From NCBI GenBank assembly GCA_021730945.1, contig JAKFYH010000054.1, forward strand, positions 20,693 through 84,692: DNA of 64,000 bases, written 5' to 3'. This document shows positions 1-8,002 of this stretch, in pieces; the first letter of the stretch is position 1, and each line of letters begins with the position of its first letter. Source of the stretch: Acidobacteriota bacterium (GTDB lineage Bacteria > Acidobacteriota > Vicinamibacteria > Vicinamibacterales > UBA2999). The position numbers were made by a program, and so were the translations under genes. The notes below the pieces were generated by a model. The model saw only the letters and a list, made by a program, of their open reading frames with translations, did not search any database and was not told where the DNA came from.

Positions 1-415
1 AGCTGAGTGAGTCGCCCAGCAGCCGCAGAAAGGTCATCGCGCGCTGCCAGCGAGTGTCTCGCTGCAGTTCGCCAGCAGTGCCGGCGGAGGCGGCGACATC
101 GGTCACGTGCATCGATGCGGAACCATCCTGCAGCACGACGAGGTCGACGCCGGCGCGCCCGACCACGGTGGTGACGCCTTGCGGCCGGGCCACCGCGACG
201 ATCAGGCTGGTCGCCGCCAGGATCGCGCACAGCCAGAAGGGCAGGTCGCCGGTCACGCTGAGCCGCTCGCGCACCGGAATCGTGCGGCGCGCGCGCAGGC
301 GGCGCACATCCGACCACCGCCGCCCGACGCGCCAGAGCCACGCCACCGCCAGCATTGCCGGCGCGGCCAGCAGCCACAAAAACTGCGGCGCCGCAAATCG
401 CAGTCCCTCGAACAC
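1..415 (-). CDS. vWA-domain protein, N-terminal part (MxaL/BatA-like), cut by window edge
   Basis: The N-terminal 138 codons of a membrane-anchored von Willebrand factor A protein can be read; the rest lies outside the window. A hydrophobic segment (residues about 8-25), a basic stretch, a second hydrophobic segment (about 62-78) and then the MIDAS start LQDGSASM are visible. The MIDAS normally reads DxSxS, so DGSAS fits. The GTG start at 415 follows an in-frame TGA directly upstream, so little extension is possible, although the purine stretch AAGG sits too close to be an ideal Shine-Dalgarno. Position after the mxaK-like gene matches MxaL in mxaRSACKL clusters; BatA is the alternative name for the same architecture. 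Confidence 0.75.
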   Translation of the reverse strand, partial: MFEGLRFAAPQFLWLLAAPAMLAVAWLWRVGRRWSDVRRLRARRTIPVRERLSVTGDLPFWLCAILAATSLIVAVARPQGVTTVVGRAGVDLVVLQDGSASMHVTDVAASAGTAGELQRDTRWQRAMTFLRLLGDSLS

Positions 416-429
416 CCTTCAGCCGTTCT

Positions 430-471
430 GCGTCATCTGCGTCATCTGCGTCATCTGTGTCATCTGCGGCC
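430..471. repeat. 9-bp microrepeat array (GCGTCATCT x4)
   Basis: Three copies of GCGTCATCT and one GTGTCATCT run head to tail at 430-465 and are followed by GCGGCC, in the gap between two genes. Read on the other strand this is a GATGACGCA series. Related words occur at 19931-19952 and 54117-54146, so it looks like a dispersed microrepeat family of this genome and not a local accident. Confidence 0.7.
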
Positions 472-1175
472 TATCCTTTGCGCTGGATCTTGCCGCCGGG
501 CGTGGCCTCGGGCTGCGCCTCGCGGTCGCCGTATTCCATCGGCGCAATCACCTGGAACTCCTCGGCCTTGGCTTCGGGCGGCGGCCCGCCGGGCCGCCCG
601 TGAATGGTGGTGCCGTCGGGCAGGTCCCCCGCGCGGGTTCCCGCCGCCGTGACCGGCGTGGGCAGCGTCTTTCCGGCCACTCGTGCCGCCACCTGGTCGC
701 GCACCCGCGAAACGTATTCGTAGTTGTAGGCGGCGTCGGCGTGACGCGGCGAGGCCTTGAGGACGGCGGCATACGCCTGCAGCACGCCATCGAGGCGCTG
801 GACCTGTTGCGGTTGCGCCGCTGACGGACCGCGCTCGGTCGACCGATACGCCGCGTTCGCCGCCGCCAGCAGCACCTCCGCATCCAGGTCCTGGCGGCCG
901 TCGTCCATCACCTCGTCGTAGCTGCCAATCCAATAGGCGACGGTGGCGCGGATGCGGCGGATGTCGCCGGCGAGGGGTCCGTTCTGACCCGGCCAGTAGT
1001 CCGAGATCGAGGCCGCCGGTGCCAGCGTGTCGTCGATCTGGAACTGCAGTGTGGCCATCTGCTGCCGCGCGTCGGCCACGCGCCCGGCGAGGCGCGCTTC
1101 CGACCACGACAGCCAGGCGGCGGCGAACAACACGACGGCAACCAGCGCTCTGACGATGACGGTGCGATTGATCAT
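471..1175 (-). CDS. membrane-anchored MxaK-like protein
   Basis: The 234-residue product has one N-terminal membrane segment (residues about 6-22) followed by a soluble, Ala-rich helical domain and a Pro/Gly-rich tail. I see no catalytic motif. Its ATG overlaps the TGA of the upstream vWA gene by 4 bp (ATGA), which fixes the start and indicates translational coupling. Length, single N-terminal anchor and position between two vWA genes match MxaK of methanol dehydrogenase maturation operons; sequence similarity could not be tested. A tetratricopeptide-like fold of the kind found beside vWA proteins in Bat operons is an alternative. Confidence 0.6.
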   Translation of the reverse strand: MINRTVIVRALVAVVLFAAAWLSWSEARLAGRVADARQQMATLQFQIDDTLAPAASISDYWPGQNGPLAGDIRRIRATVAYWIGSYDEVMDDGRQDLDAEVLLAAANAAYRSTERGPSAAQPQQVQRLDGVLQAYAAVLKASPRHADAAYNYEYVSRVRDQVAARVAGKTLPTPVTAAGTRAGDLPDGTTIHGRPGGPPPEAKAEEFQVIAPMEYGDREAQPEATPGGKIQRKG

Positions 1176-2269
1176 GGCAGTTTTCCAAACCAGGGAGTGG
1201 CAAGCTTGAGGCCGGCCGCGCCGGTCCAGAGCGCGGCGGCGGCGAGCGCGAACAGGCTGTAGCGCGCCTGCTGGCTCGAGTACTGGCGCGTCTCGATCGT
1301 GCCGACCGCCTCGCGATCGATGTCTTCCACCGCGGCGATCAGGCTGGCCTCGTTCTTGGCGACATAGTAGCGACCGCCGGTCTTCTCCACCGCGGCCTGC
1401 CACTTGGCGTCGGGAATCCCCTCGCCAAACTCCTTGTTGTAGTTCGTGCGCACGAAGAACAGCGGGATCTTGTTGTCGACCGCACTCTGGAGGATGTCGT
1501 CGAGGCTGCGGCCGTGCACGATCGAGGTAGTGTCTTCGCCGTCGGTGAAGATCACCATCAGGTTCCCTGATGCCTCGAGAAAGTCGAACGCCTTGAAGAT
1601 TTCGATGCTCTCCTCGAGCGCGCTGGCGATAACGGTACCCGACTCGGGAAACTGCGAAAACTCCACCGGGTCGCCGATCAACGCCATGCTCAGCAACAAG
1701 TTGTCGTAATCACTGGTAAACGGCGTGATCACGTAGGCGCGGCTGCCAAACTCCACGAGTGCCATCAGGTCGCGATGCCGGCCCTTCTGCCGCAGTTGCA
1801 CAAACCGTTCGGCCGCGGCGATGGTGGTGAAAAACGCGGGCTGCACATCGTTGCGGGTGTTGAGCGTGGTGGCGGTGAACGCCGTCTGCATGCTGTCCGA
1901 GGCGTCGATCATCAAGCTGATACGGCGGCCGGGATAGGTGACGTTCTGCACCACCAGCGATGAATACGGATCCGCGAGCGCCAGCACCGCGCATGGCAGC
2001 GCGGCCAGGAACAGCGCCACCGGCAGATGCCGGATCCAGGCCAGGCGCGAGCCCGGCACCGACGCCAGCACTGCGGGCAGGACAATGTGATGCCGGCCTG
2101 GTCTGCGGGCCACGGCGGCCCGGATCAGCAGCAGCACCACCGCCGTCGCGATCAGGGCGACCAGGGCCAGGCGTCCGGTATCGCGGCGCCAGAACTGCAG
2201 GCCGCCCCAGTCCAGCACCCCCCACTCGGCGGCCACCGCCTGCGCCACCGCCGTCAGCGCTGCGACCAC
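1172..2269 (-). CDS. vWA-domain membrane protein (MxaC/BatB-like)
   Basis: This 365-residue protein has hydrophobic segments near residues 35-50 and 80-100, a vWA domain with an intact MIDAS motif DASDS (residues 122-126) and the later DGEDTTS metal-binding turn, and a C-terminal membrane segment. Such proteins work with MoxR-type AAA+ ATPases as metal-dependent chaperones for assembly of exported complexes. I chose the GTG at 2269, which has AAGG six bases upstream; an ATG at 2311 would overlap the previous gene by 58 bp instead of 16 bp. The gene is coupled to the next one by an ATGA overlap. Confidence 0.8.
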   Translation of the reverse strand: MVAALTAVAQAVAAEWGVLDWGGLQFWRRDTGRLALVALIATAVVLLLIRAAVARRPGRHHIVLPAVLASVPGSRLAWIRHLPVALFLAALPCAVLALADPYSSLVVQNVTYPGRRISLMIDASDSMQTAFTATTLNTRNDVQPAFFTTIAAAERFVQLRQKGRHRDLMALVEFGSRAYVITPFTSDYDNLLLSMALIGDPVEFSQFPESGTVIASALEESIEIFKAFDFLEASGNLMVIFTDGEDTTSIVHGRSLDDILQSAVDNKIPLFFVRTNYNKEFGEGIPDAKWQAAVEKTGGRYYVAKNEASLIAAVEDIDREAVGTIETRQYSSQQARYSLFALAAAALWTGAAGLKLATPWFGKLP

Positions 2270-3519
2270 GATGTGCCTTGGGCGATCAGGCCCTGGCGAA
2301 GGGTGCGCCATGCACTGCGTTCGCGCTGCAGGTCGTGGGCCACTTCCTCGACATGCCGCGCCGCCTCGTTCAGGACGGCGGCGTCGCGAGCCGGCGCCTG
2401 CCGATACAACGCGGCGGTCAAGTCGGCCAGCGCCGCCTGCAGACCCTGGAGCTGATGACGATGGCTGAGCGAGACCGCATCGTCCAGGCGCGAGGCGGCC
2501 AGCGCCACGTCGGCCGCCGTGGCCGAACTCGAGACCGCCGCTCGTCTCGCCTTCAGGCGACCGTGCGAAACGGCGAGGCGGCCCTCGGGAACTGGCACAT
2601 TGGCTTTTAGCGCCTTCTCGCTGATGTGGTGGTCAATGGCGAGCGCGGCGACCACGCGGGTGGCCGCCAGCGCCCGCGCGACGGCGGCGTCGCTCCAGCC
2701 CTCGGCGGCGGCCAGCGCCTGGGCGCTGTGGAGCTCGTCGGCGGTGGCGGCAGCAACCGCGCGATCCGGCAGGCGATCGCTCGTGATCGTTCCACTGTTG
2801 CCAGCCCTCCGCGCCAATGGCAGCAGGGCCAGGACGGCCATCACGGCGCCGATGACCCCGAAGGCCAGCGCGAGCATCTCGAACAGGCTGCTGCGGAAGC
2901 GCAGCGACTCAACGGCGCCGAGGCTGGCGTCCGATCCGTCGCGGATGTCGGCGGCGTCCGCCGGCACCAATGACAGCACTTTGATCGGCAATGCCGGCAA
3001 CAGATAGGTGAGGTCTCGGCCCTCGAGGGCGGCGGCGGCGCCGACGCGGCTGTGGACGCGGTACGGAATCGACAGCGCCGGCACGTTGATGTCGTGGCCG
3101 ATCGCGTCGGCGCTGATCAATCGCAATTGGTAGTGATACTGGAAGAACCGGCGCTGCAAGTGGTGCGCATCGGCAGGATGCGTGCCGCCAAGAATCTCGA
3201 ACGGCGCCATCTGGATGGACGCCACCCCCAGCCGCGATTCATCGGCCACGACTTGCATCGAGACGGTCTCGATCACGGCGCAGGTGAGAACGACCTCGAA
3301 CGACTCGCCAATCGTGATGGCACCTGCACTGGACTGCCACCAGCAACGAATCGGGTCGATGCCACCGGGACGCAGTTGCGCGGCGGTTGGTGGCGGCGGC
3401 GGCGCCGGTCGTGCCGGCACCGGCTTGGCGGGCGCGTGGACGGCGTGATCCTGCAACGGCGCGGCGGGCGCAACCCCCGTCGAGAGCGCGAGAACGGCGA
3501 GCGCCGCGATGGTCTTCAT
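2254..3519 (-). CDS. secreted/membrane MxaA-like protein
   Basis: The 421-residue protein starts with a typical signal peptide (cut expected after about residue 20), then a Pro-rich linker, a beta-rich periplasmic domain (about residues 50-215), one membrane segment (about 225-245) and a cytoplasmic helical part. Beta-rich domain plus one membrane span is the layout of MxaA and BatD. ATG overlaps the moxR stop by 4 bp (ATGA). In mxa clusters MxaA is needed to place Ca2+ in methanol dehydrogenase; that role here is only inferred from gene order. No recognised catalytic residues. Confidence 0.55.
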   Translation of the reverse strand: MKTIAALAVLALSTGVAPAAPLQDHAVHAPAKPVPARPAPPPPPTAAQLRPGGIDPIRCWWQSSAGAITIGESFEVVLTCAVIETVSMQVVADESRLGVASIQMAPFEILGGTHPADAHHLQRRFFQYHYQLRLISADAIGHDINVPALSIPYRVHSRVGAAAALEGRDLTYLLPALPIKVLSLVPADAADIRDGSDASLGAVESLRFRSSLFEMLALAFGVIGAVMAVLALLPLARRAGNSGTITSDRLPDRAVAAATADELHSAQALAAAEGWSDAAVARALAATRVVAALAIDHHISEKALKANVPVPEGRLAVSHGRLKARRAAVSSSATAADVALAASRLDDAVSLSHRHQLQGLQAALADLTAALYRQAPARDAAVLNEAARHVEEVAHDLQRERSAWRTLRQGLIAQGTSWSQR

Positions 3520-4556
3520 GGCACGGGGACCTGGGCGATAACATCGCGGATGACCGCCTCGGCGGTCAGGCCGTGGGCGGCCGCGTGGGGGCCGAGCCAG
3601 ATGCGATGCCCGAGCACAAAGGGCGCCAGGTCCTGGATGTCCTCGGGATAGACCTCGGCGCGCCGGTGTTGCAGCAGCGCCCATACCTTGGCCAGCCGGC
3701 TCCAGCAGATGATGGCGCGCGGCGAAGCGCCAAGATCAACCCCGCGCTCGACCAGCTCGGACACCGAGTGATGACGCCAGTCGGTGTCCTCGTTGTAGGG
3801 GCGAGTGGCCGCGACCAGGCGCTGGATGTAGCGGCCCAGGCGATCGTGCAGGAACACGCCCTCGCTGATCACGGCGCGCAGTTGGACAATGCGCTCCTTC
3901 GACAGCAGCGGGTTGAGGCGCACCTGTTTGAAGTCGAAGCTGACCAGCTTCTCTTCCTCCTCGGGCGGCAGGTAGCCGATGTTGACCATCGCGGCAAACC
4001 GGTCGGTGGCCGCCTCCGACAGCGGAAACGTGCCCTGTCCCAGCTCTACCGGGTTCATGGTCGCGATCGCGAAGCTGAACGACGGCAGTTCGTAGGTCGT
4101 CTTGCCGACGGTGATGGTCCGATCCTGCAGCGCCTCGAGAAACGCGCTCTGCGACTTGAGGGGGATGCGGTTGATCTCGTCGAGCAGGATCACCTCGGCC
4201 GACGCCATGGGGCCGAACTCGGTCACCAGTTCGCCGGTCGAGGGATTGATCATCTGGAAGCCCACCACTTCGGTGGGCTGCAAGTCGGCGCGGCCCTGGA
4301 TGCGGGCGAACTTGGCGTCGCTGATGGCTGACAGGATGACGCCAAAGAAAGTCTTGCCGACTCCAGGCACGCCGCGCAGCAGCAGATTGCCGGCATTGAC
4401 CTGGCGGTCGGTGCGCTTGTCGTAGGTGGTCGGGATCTCCGACAGCAGCACCACGTTGGCGACTGCCTTGGCGGTATCGTAGCCAACCAGCGCCTTGCTG
4501 CCCTCGGCGATGACCGCGACGTGAAAGTCGATCGCCTCCTGTAGCTCAGCGTTCAT
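3516..4556 (-). CDS. moxR: MoxR-family AAA+ ATPase
   Basis: The 346-residue protein has Walker A GVPGVGKT (residues 62-69), Walker B VILLDEIN (122-128), a sensor-like TMNP segment and the C-terminal lid typical of the AAA_3 MoxR group. MoxR proteins act as chaperones together with vWA proteins; here they head a tightly overlapping five-gene operon. ATG at 4556 is preferred, with an in-frame GTG four codons earlier at 4568 as the alternative; neither has a clear Shine-Dalgarno. No DUF58 gene (MxaS), the usual next gene in MoxR operons, follows. Confidence 0.93.
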   Translation of the reverse strand: MNAELQEAIDFHVAVIAEGSKALVGYDTAKAVANVVLLSEIPTTYDKRTDRQVNAGNLLLRGVPGVGKTFFGVILSAISDAKFARIQGRADLQPTEVVGFQMINPSTGELVTEFGPMASAEVILLDEINRIPLKSQSAFLEALQDRTITVGKTTYELPSFSFAIATMNPVELGQGTFPLSEAATDRFAAMVNIGYLPPEEEEKLVSFDFKQVRLNPLLSKERIVQLRAVISEGVFLHDRLGRYIQRLVAATRPYNEDTDWRHHSVSELVERGVDLGASPRAIICWSRLAKVWALLQHRRAEVYPEDIQDLAPFVLGHRIWLGPHAAAHGLTAEAVIRDVIAQVPVP

Positions 4557-4564
4557 GGCCACGA

Positions 4565-4596
4565 GCACTTAAGCACCTCAGCACCTCAGCACTTAT
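4565..4596. repeat. 8-bp microrepeat array (GCACCTCA-type)
   Basis: Four consecutive 8-bp units (GCACTTAA, GCACCTCA, GCACCTCA, GCACTTAT) fill the space between the moxR start and the dipeptidase gene and include the dipeptidase stop codon. It is a second kind of word-like intergenic microrepeat in this window, different from the GATGACGCA family. Confidence 0.6.
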
Positions 4597-5906
4597 TTCT
4601 GTCCCGCCTGAATCTGCCGGGCAACCTTCTCGACCTCGGCCATGACGCGCAACAAGTTGCCGCTCCAGATCTTGCCGATCTGCTCTTCGGTGTAGCCGCG
4701 CCGCACCAGTTCGAGGGTCACGTTAAAGGTCTCTTCGGCGCCGTTCCAGCCGGTGACGCCGCCGCCGCCGTCGAAGTCCGAGGAGATGCCGACGTGCTCG
4801 AGGCCAATCTTCTTGACGAGATAGTCGATGTGGTTGACGAAGTCCGCCACGGTCGCGCGGGGATCACCTGGCGTCTTCTTGTCGATCTCGGCCATGCGGG
4901 CGATGTACTGCGTGCGTTGTTCCGGCGTGAGCCGGTTCATGGCGCCGCCGCCACCGCCGCCGCCCGTGCCCGGACCGCCGCCCTGCCCCTGGGCCGGCAG
5001 GTCGAACTGCTTGCGCAGCGCCGCAATCGCCGCGGTGCGCTCGGCCGAATCGGGCTTGTTGATCTTCACGTAACTGGCAAACGCCACCGTCTGGACGACG
5101 CCGCCGTTCGTCTTGAGCGCCATCAGCTGCTCGTCATCCATGTTGCGGCTGTGATCGGCCAGCGCGCGGGCGGCCGAGTGCGAGGCGATCACCGGCGCCT
5201 TCGACAGCGCCATCGCCTGCATGTTGGCGGCCTTGGACGGATGCGAGAGGTCGACCATGATGCCCCACTTGTTCATCTCGGCAATGGCCTGCTTGCCGAG
5301 CTCGCTCAGGCCGTTGTGCAGCCACTTGCCATCGCGCTCGCCGGTGTTTGAATCAGCCAGCTGGCTGTGACCGTTATGGGCCAGCGACATGTAGCGGCCA
5401 CCGCGGTCGTAAAACTCCTTCACCCGCTTGATGTCGGTGCCGATCGAATAGCCGTTCTCGATGCCGATCAGCGCCACTTTCTTGCCCGACTTCGCGATCC
5501 GCGGCACGTCGGCGGCGGTCAGTGCCAGCTCGATCTGGTCGGGGGCAATCTCCTTGGTCAGGTGATGCACGGCATCGAACTTGGCCACCGCCTGCTTGTA
5601 GGCGCCGTCATAGCCTTCGGGGGTCAGCGGCCCCTGGCCGACGTAGACGATCATGAAGGAGACATCAAGGCCGCCTTCGACCATCTTTGGCAGGTTGACC
5701 TGGGTGTCGAGACGCTGGGTGTAGTTCTTCTGCCGCGTGAAGTTGGCCGGGTTGATATCGTCGTGGGTATCGAGCGTGATCACGCGCTCGTGAATCGCCC
5801 TGGCCTTGGCAACGAGGGCGGCATCGGCGCCGGTCTGCGCCGACGGCCGCGGGTCGGCAAGAGTGACAAACAGTAAACAGGCGGCAATCGGCACAAGGCG
5901 GGTCAT
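4593..5906 (-). CDS. secreted membrane-dipeptidase-type peptidase (M19)
   Basis: This 437-residue protein begins with a signal peptide and carries the metal-site motifs of renal-dipeptidase family M19: THDD near residue 47, GIENG, LAHNGHSQLADS, VDLSHPS, SHSAARAL and GISSDFDG. These enzymes hydrolyse dipeptides, often with a C-terminal D-residue, and act outside the cytoplasm. A Gly-rich insert (about residues 312-325) interrupts the domain. An AGGAG sits 7 bases before the ATG. A class IV aminotransferase and a D-aminoacylase nearby would fit D-amino-acid salvage, which is inference. Confidence 0.92.
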   Translation of the reverse strand: MTRLVPIAACLLFVTLADPRPSAQTGADAALVAKARAIHERVITLDTHDDINPANFTRQKNYTQRLDTQVNLPKMVEGGLDVSFMIVYVGQGPLTPEGYDGAYKQAVAKFDAVHHLTKEIAPDQIELALTAADVPRIAKSGKKVALIGIENGYSIGTDIKRVKEFYDRGGRYMSLAHNGHSQLADSNTGERDGKWLHNGLSELGKQAIAEMNKWGIMVDLSHPSKAANMQAMALSKAPVIASHSAARALADHSRNMDDEQLMALKTNGGVVQTVAFASYVKINKPDSAERTAAIAALRKQFDLPAQGQGGGPGTGGGGGGGAMNRLTPEQRTQYIARMAEIDKKTPGDPRATVADFVNHIDYLVKKIGLEHVGISSDFDGGGGVTGWNGAEETFNVTLELVRRGYTEEQIGKIWSGNLLRVMAEVEKVARQIQAGQK

Positions 5907-5968
5907 GGGCGGTCTCCTAAAGCGCAGATCCTACCATCCCGGCCGAATCTGAGACACGATCAGGGCAG

Positions 5969-6859
5969 ATGGACGAGGCGCGGGCGGCACGCCTGTATCG
6001 AGACGCCGACGGTGGGCGCTGGGACCTGCCGGTCGAGGCCTTCGTCGAGGCGCTGGAGCGGAGCACCGCCAAGGCGCTCGCCGGCCGCCCCGCCGGGGCG
6101 TCTGAGCGCGATCGCTACCTCGCCTCGCTGCACCTGGCCGACCTCGCACTGGCCTGCGCCTGTGCCCGCGGGCACGAGGCGGCCTGGGATCACTTCGTCG
6201 CCCAATTCCGGCCGGCCCTTTATCGCGCGGCAGACGCACTCGATGCCAGCGGCGGCGCCCGTGAGGTGGCCGACGCCTTGTACGGGGAACTCTACGGCGT
6301 TCGAGAGCGCGAGGGCGGACGCCAGTCACTGTTTCGCTACTTCCATGGCCGCAGCAGCCTCAGTACCTGGCTGCGGTCGCTGGTGGCCCAGCGCTATGTC
6401 GACCGCATTCGCGAAGTGCGGCGGCTGGCGCCGCTGCCCGAAGACTCGTCGCCGGCGGCCCTGCCGGCGCCGCCGGCACCACCCGACCCCGACCGCTCGC
6501 GATTCGCAGCGGCCATGCGCGCGGCGCTGGGCACCGCCATTGCCGCCCTGGCGGCCCGGGACCGGCTGCTGCTCGGCTGCTACTATGCGCAGGAGATGAC
6601 GCTCGCCCAGATCGGACGGCTCACGGGCGACCACGAAGCCACGGTGTCGCGCCACCTGGCGCGCACGCGCCGGGAGATCCGCGCGGCGGTCGAACAGCTC
6701 CTGCGCGACAAGCACCACTTCGGCGACCGGGAAATCACCGAGTGCTTCGCCAGCCTGGCGGCCGAAGCCGGGCCGATCAACCTCGACGATTGGCTGGCCC
6801 CACCGGCCGCGCGCAAGAAATCCCTCGCCGCCCGTTCTAACCTTGAGGACCCCTCGTGA
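5969..6859 (+). CDS. ECF-like sigma-70 family RNA polymerase sigma factor
   Basis: The 296-residue protein contains a sigma region 2-like part (about residues 75-150, ending in STWLRSLVAQRYVD) and a region 4 helix-turn-helix (about 195-245, with YYAQEMTLAQIGRLTG and EATVSRHLARTRREIR), joined by a Pro/Ala-rich linker. It is longer than most ECF factors because of extra N- and C-terminal segments. The stop overlaps the start of the following zinc-finger gene (GTGA), so the two are co-translated as a sigma/anti-sigma pair. It diverges from the dipeptidase gene across 62 bp. Confidence 0.88.
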   Translation: MDEARAARLYRDADGGRWDLPVEAFVEALERSTAKALAGRPAGASERDRYLASLHLADLALACACARGHEAAWDHFVAQFRPALYRAADALDASGGAREVADALYGELYGVREREGGRQSLFRYFHGRSSLSTWLRSLVAQRYVDRIREVRRLAPLPEDSSPAALPAPPAPPDPDRSRFAAAMRAALGTAIAALAARDRLLLGCYYAQEMTLAQIGRLTGDHEATVSRHLARTRREIRAAVEQLLRDKHHFGDREITECFASLAAEAGPINLDDWLAPPAARKKSLAARSNLEDPS

Positions 6860-7761
6860 ACGCCGAACGCGATCGCGATTCGCTGTTGGAACGCGCGCTC
6901 AAGCGGGAAATGAGCGCGGAGCGCGAGGCTCCGGCCGGCGACGCCTGTCTCGACCCGGAAACGCTGGCCGCGTGGATGGACGGTGGCCTTGATGCCCACT
7001 CGCTGGCGTTGGCCGAGGCGCACGCGTCGAGTTGCGCGCGGTGCCAGTCCCTGGTGGCCACGCTGGTCCGCACCCTGCCGGCAGAGCCGGCGGCAGCGCC
7101 AGCGGGCATGCGCCTGTGGCGGTGGTGGTTCGCGCCAGTCGCGGCGACCGCGGCGGCGGTGACCCTCTGGATGGTCGTGCCACCGCAACCGGTGACCGCA
7201 CCCGATCAAGCCGAGTTAAAGACATTCGCGTCGGCGGAAGCATCGGTCGACCCGGTCACGCCGGCACCGGCACCGGCTCCAGCCGCGACCTTTGGCACGC
7301 CGCAGTCGAGTGCTGCGCAGGTGGGCCAGAGAGTGCGGGAGCGCGCGGAGGCGCCCGCCTCACCCGTGGCACCGGCCAGGGCCGACGCCGCCAGGCGCGG
7401 CCTGGCTGAACCCGAAGTCCTCGAACCGAAGGCCGAAGCCCCCCAACTGCGCGACAACGCGGCCGAAGGGCGTTTGACGGCCGCGGCCCCTCCAGCTGCG
7501 ACCGGGGCCAACCGGGCGCAGCAGGACAGGGACGACTTCACGGCGCGCGCGGCGCCCTCGCCCAATGTCATCTGGCGGGTCGGTCGCGCTGGACTGGTGC
7601 AGTTGGCCACCGACGGCCGCACGTTCGTGAGAATCGCATTTCCGGAGGCCGTCGACCTCACCGCCGTCACGGCCACCGACGAGCGTCAGGCGAAGGTAAC
7701 CACCGCCGACGGCCGGACATTCCAGACGGCCGATGGCGGCCACACCTGGCAGCGGCCGTAG
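6856..7761 (+). CDS. putative anti-sigma factor with zinc-finger N-terminus and single membrane span
   Basis: The N-terminal part of this 301-residue protein holds a zf-HC2/ZAS-type motif (conserved His three residues before CARC, near residues 55-62), followed by a membrane segment (about 90-112), a long Pro/Ala-rich extracytoplasmic linker and a compact C-terminal domain ending DGRTFQTADGGHTWQ, which looks like one BNR/YCF48-type blade. GTG start overlaps the sigma stop by 4 bp. The design suggests a membrane-bound inhibitor of the upstream sigma factor whose outer domain senses a signal; the signal is unknown. Confidence 0.8.
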   Translation: MNAERDRDSLLERALKREMSAEREAPAGDACLDPETLAAWMDGGLDAHSLALAEAHASSCARCQSLVATLVRTLPAEPAAAPAGMRLWRWWFAPVAATAAAVTLWMVVPPQPVTAPDQAELKTFASAEASVDPVTPAPAPAPAATFGTPQSSAAQVGQRVRERAEAPASPVAPARADAARRGLAEPEVLEPKAEAPQLRDNAAEGRLTAAAPPAATGANRAQQDRDDFTARAAPSPNVIWRVGRAGLVQLATDGRTFVRIAFPEAVDLTAVTATDERQAKVTTADGRTFQTADGGHTWQRP

Positions 7762-7764
7762 GGC

Positions 7765-7923
7765 GGGCCTGCAGCCCTTCTGGGACTCGGTCCTTCGGAC
7801 CTTCGTGGGGCTCGGGCGCTTCGCGCCCTCGTGGGGGGGAAATGCTCGTCCCCACGAACGCGGTGAGCCCCAGGACGCTCGCGTAGCGAGCGACACCGAC
7901 GAGCGCCGCAGGCGCGAGTCCCA
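7765..7923. repeat. nested-hairpin intergenic element
   Basis: The gap between the anti-sigma and DUF4139 genes is mostly inverted repeats. Perfect small hairpins with 3-base loops occur at 7789-7801 (GGTCC/GGACC), 7814-7828 (GGGCGC/GCGCCC), 7876-7892 (CGCTCGC/GCGAGCG) and 7903-7915 (GCGCC/GGCGC). An outer pair, TGGGACTCG at 7781-7789 and CGAGTCCCA at 7915-7923, encloses them, and further arms GGGGCTC (7807-7813) and GAGCCCC (7865-7871) pair inside. No convincing coding frame is present. Confidence 0.75.
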
Positions 7924-8002
7924 CCGGCTGCAAGAAATCCCGCCGACCCCGTTCTAAGGGAAAGGGCCACGAACGGCCCCCAATTCTCAAGGAGCGGTTC
8001 CC

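Noticed and set aside
7733..7957. Possible small protein in the nested-hairpin gap
   Set aside because: The frame overlaps the end of the anti-sigma gene, follows the palindromes and has no ribosome binding site or family resemblance.
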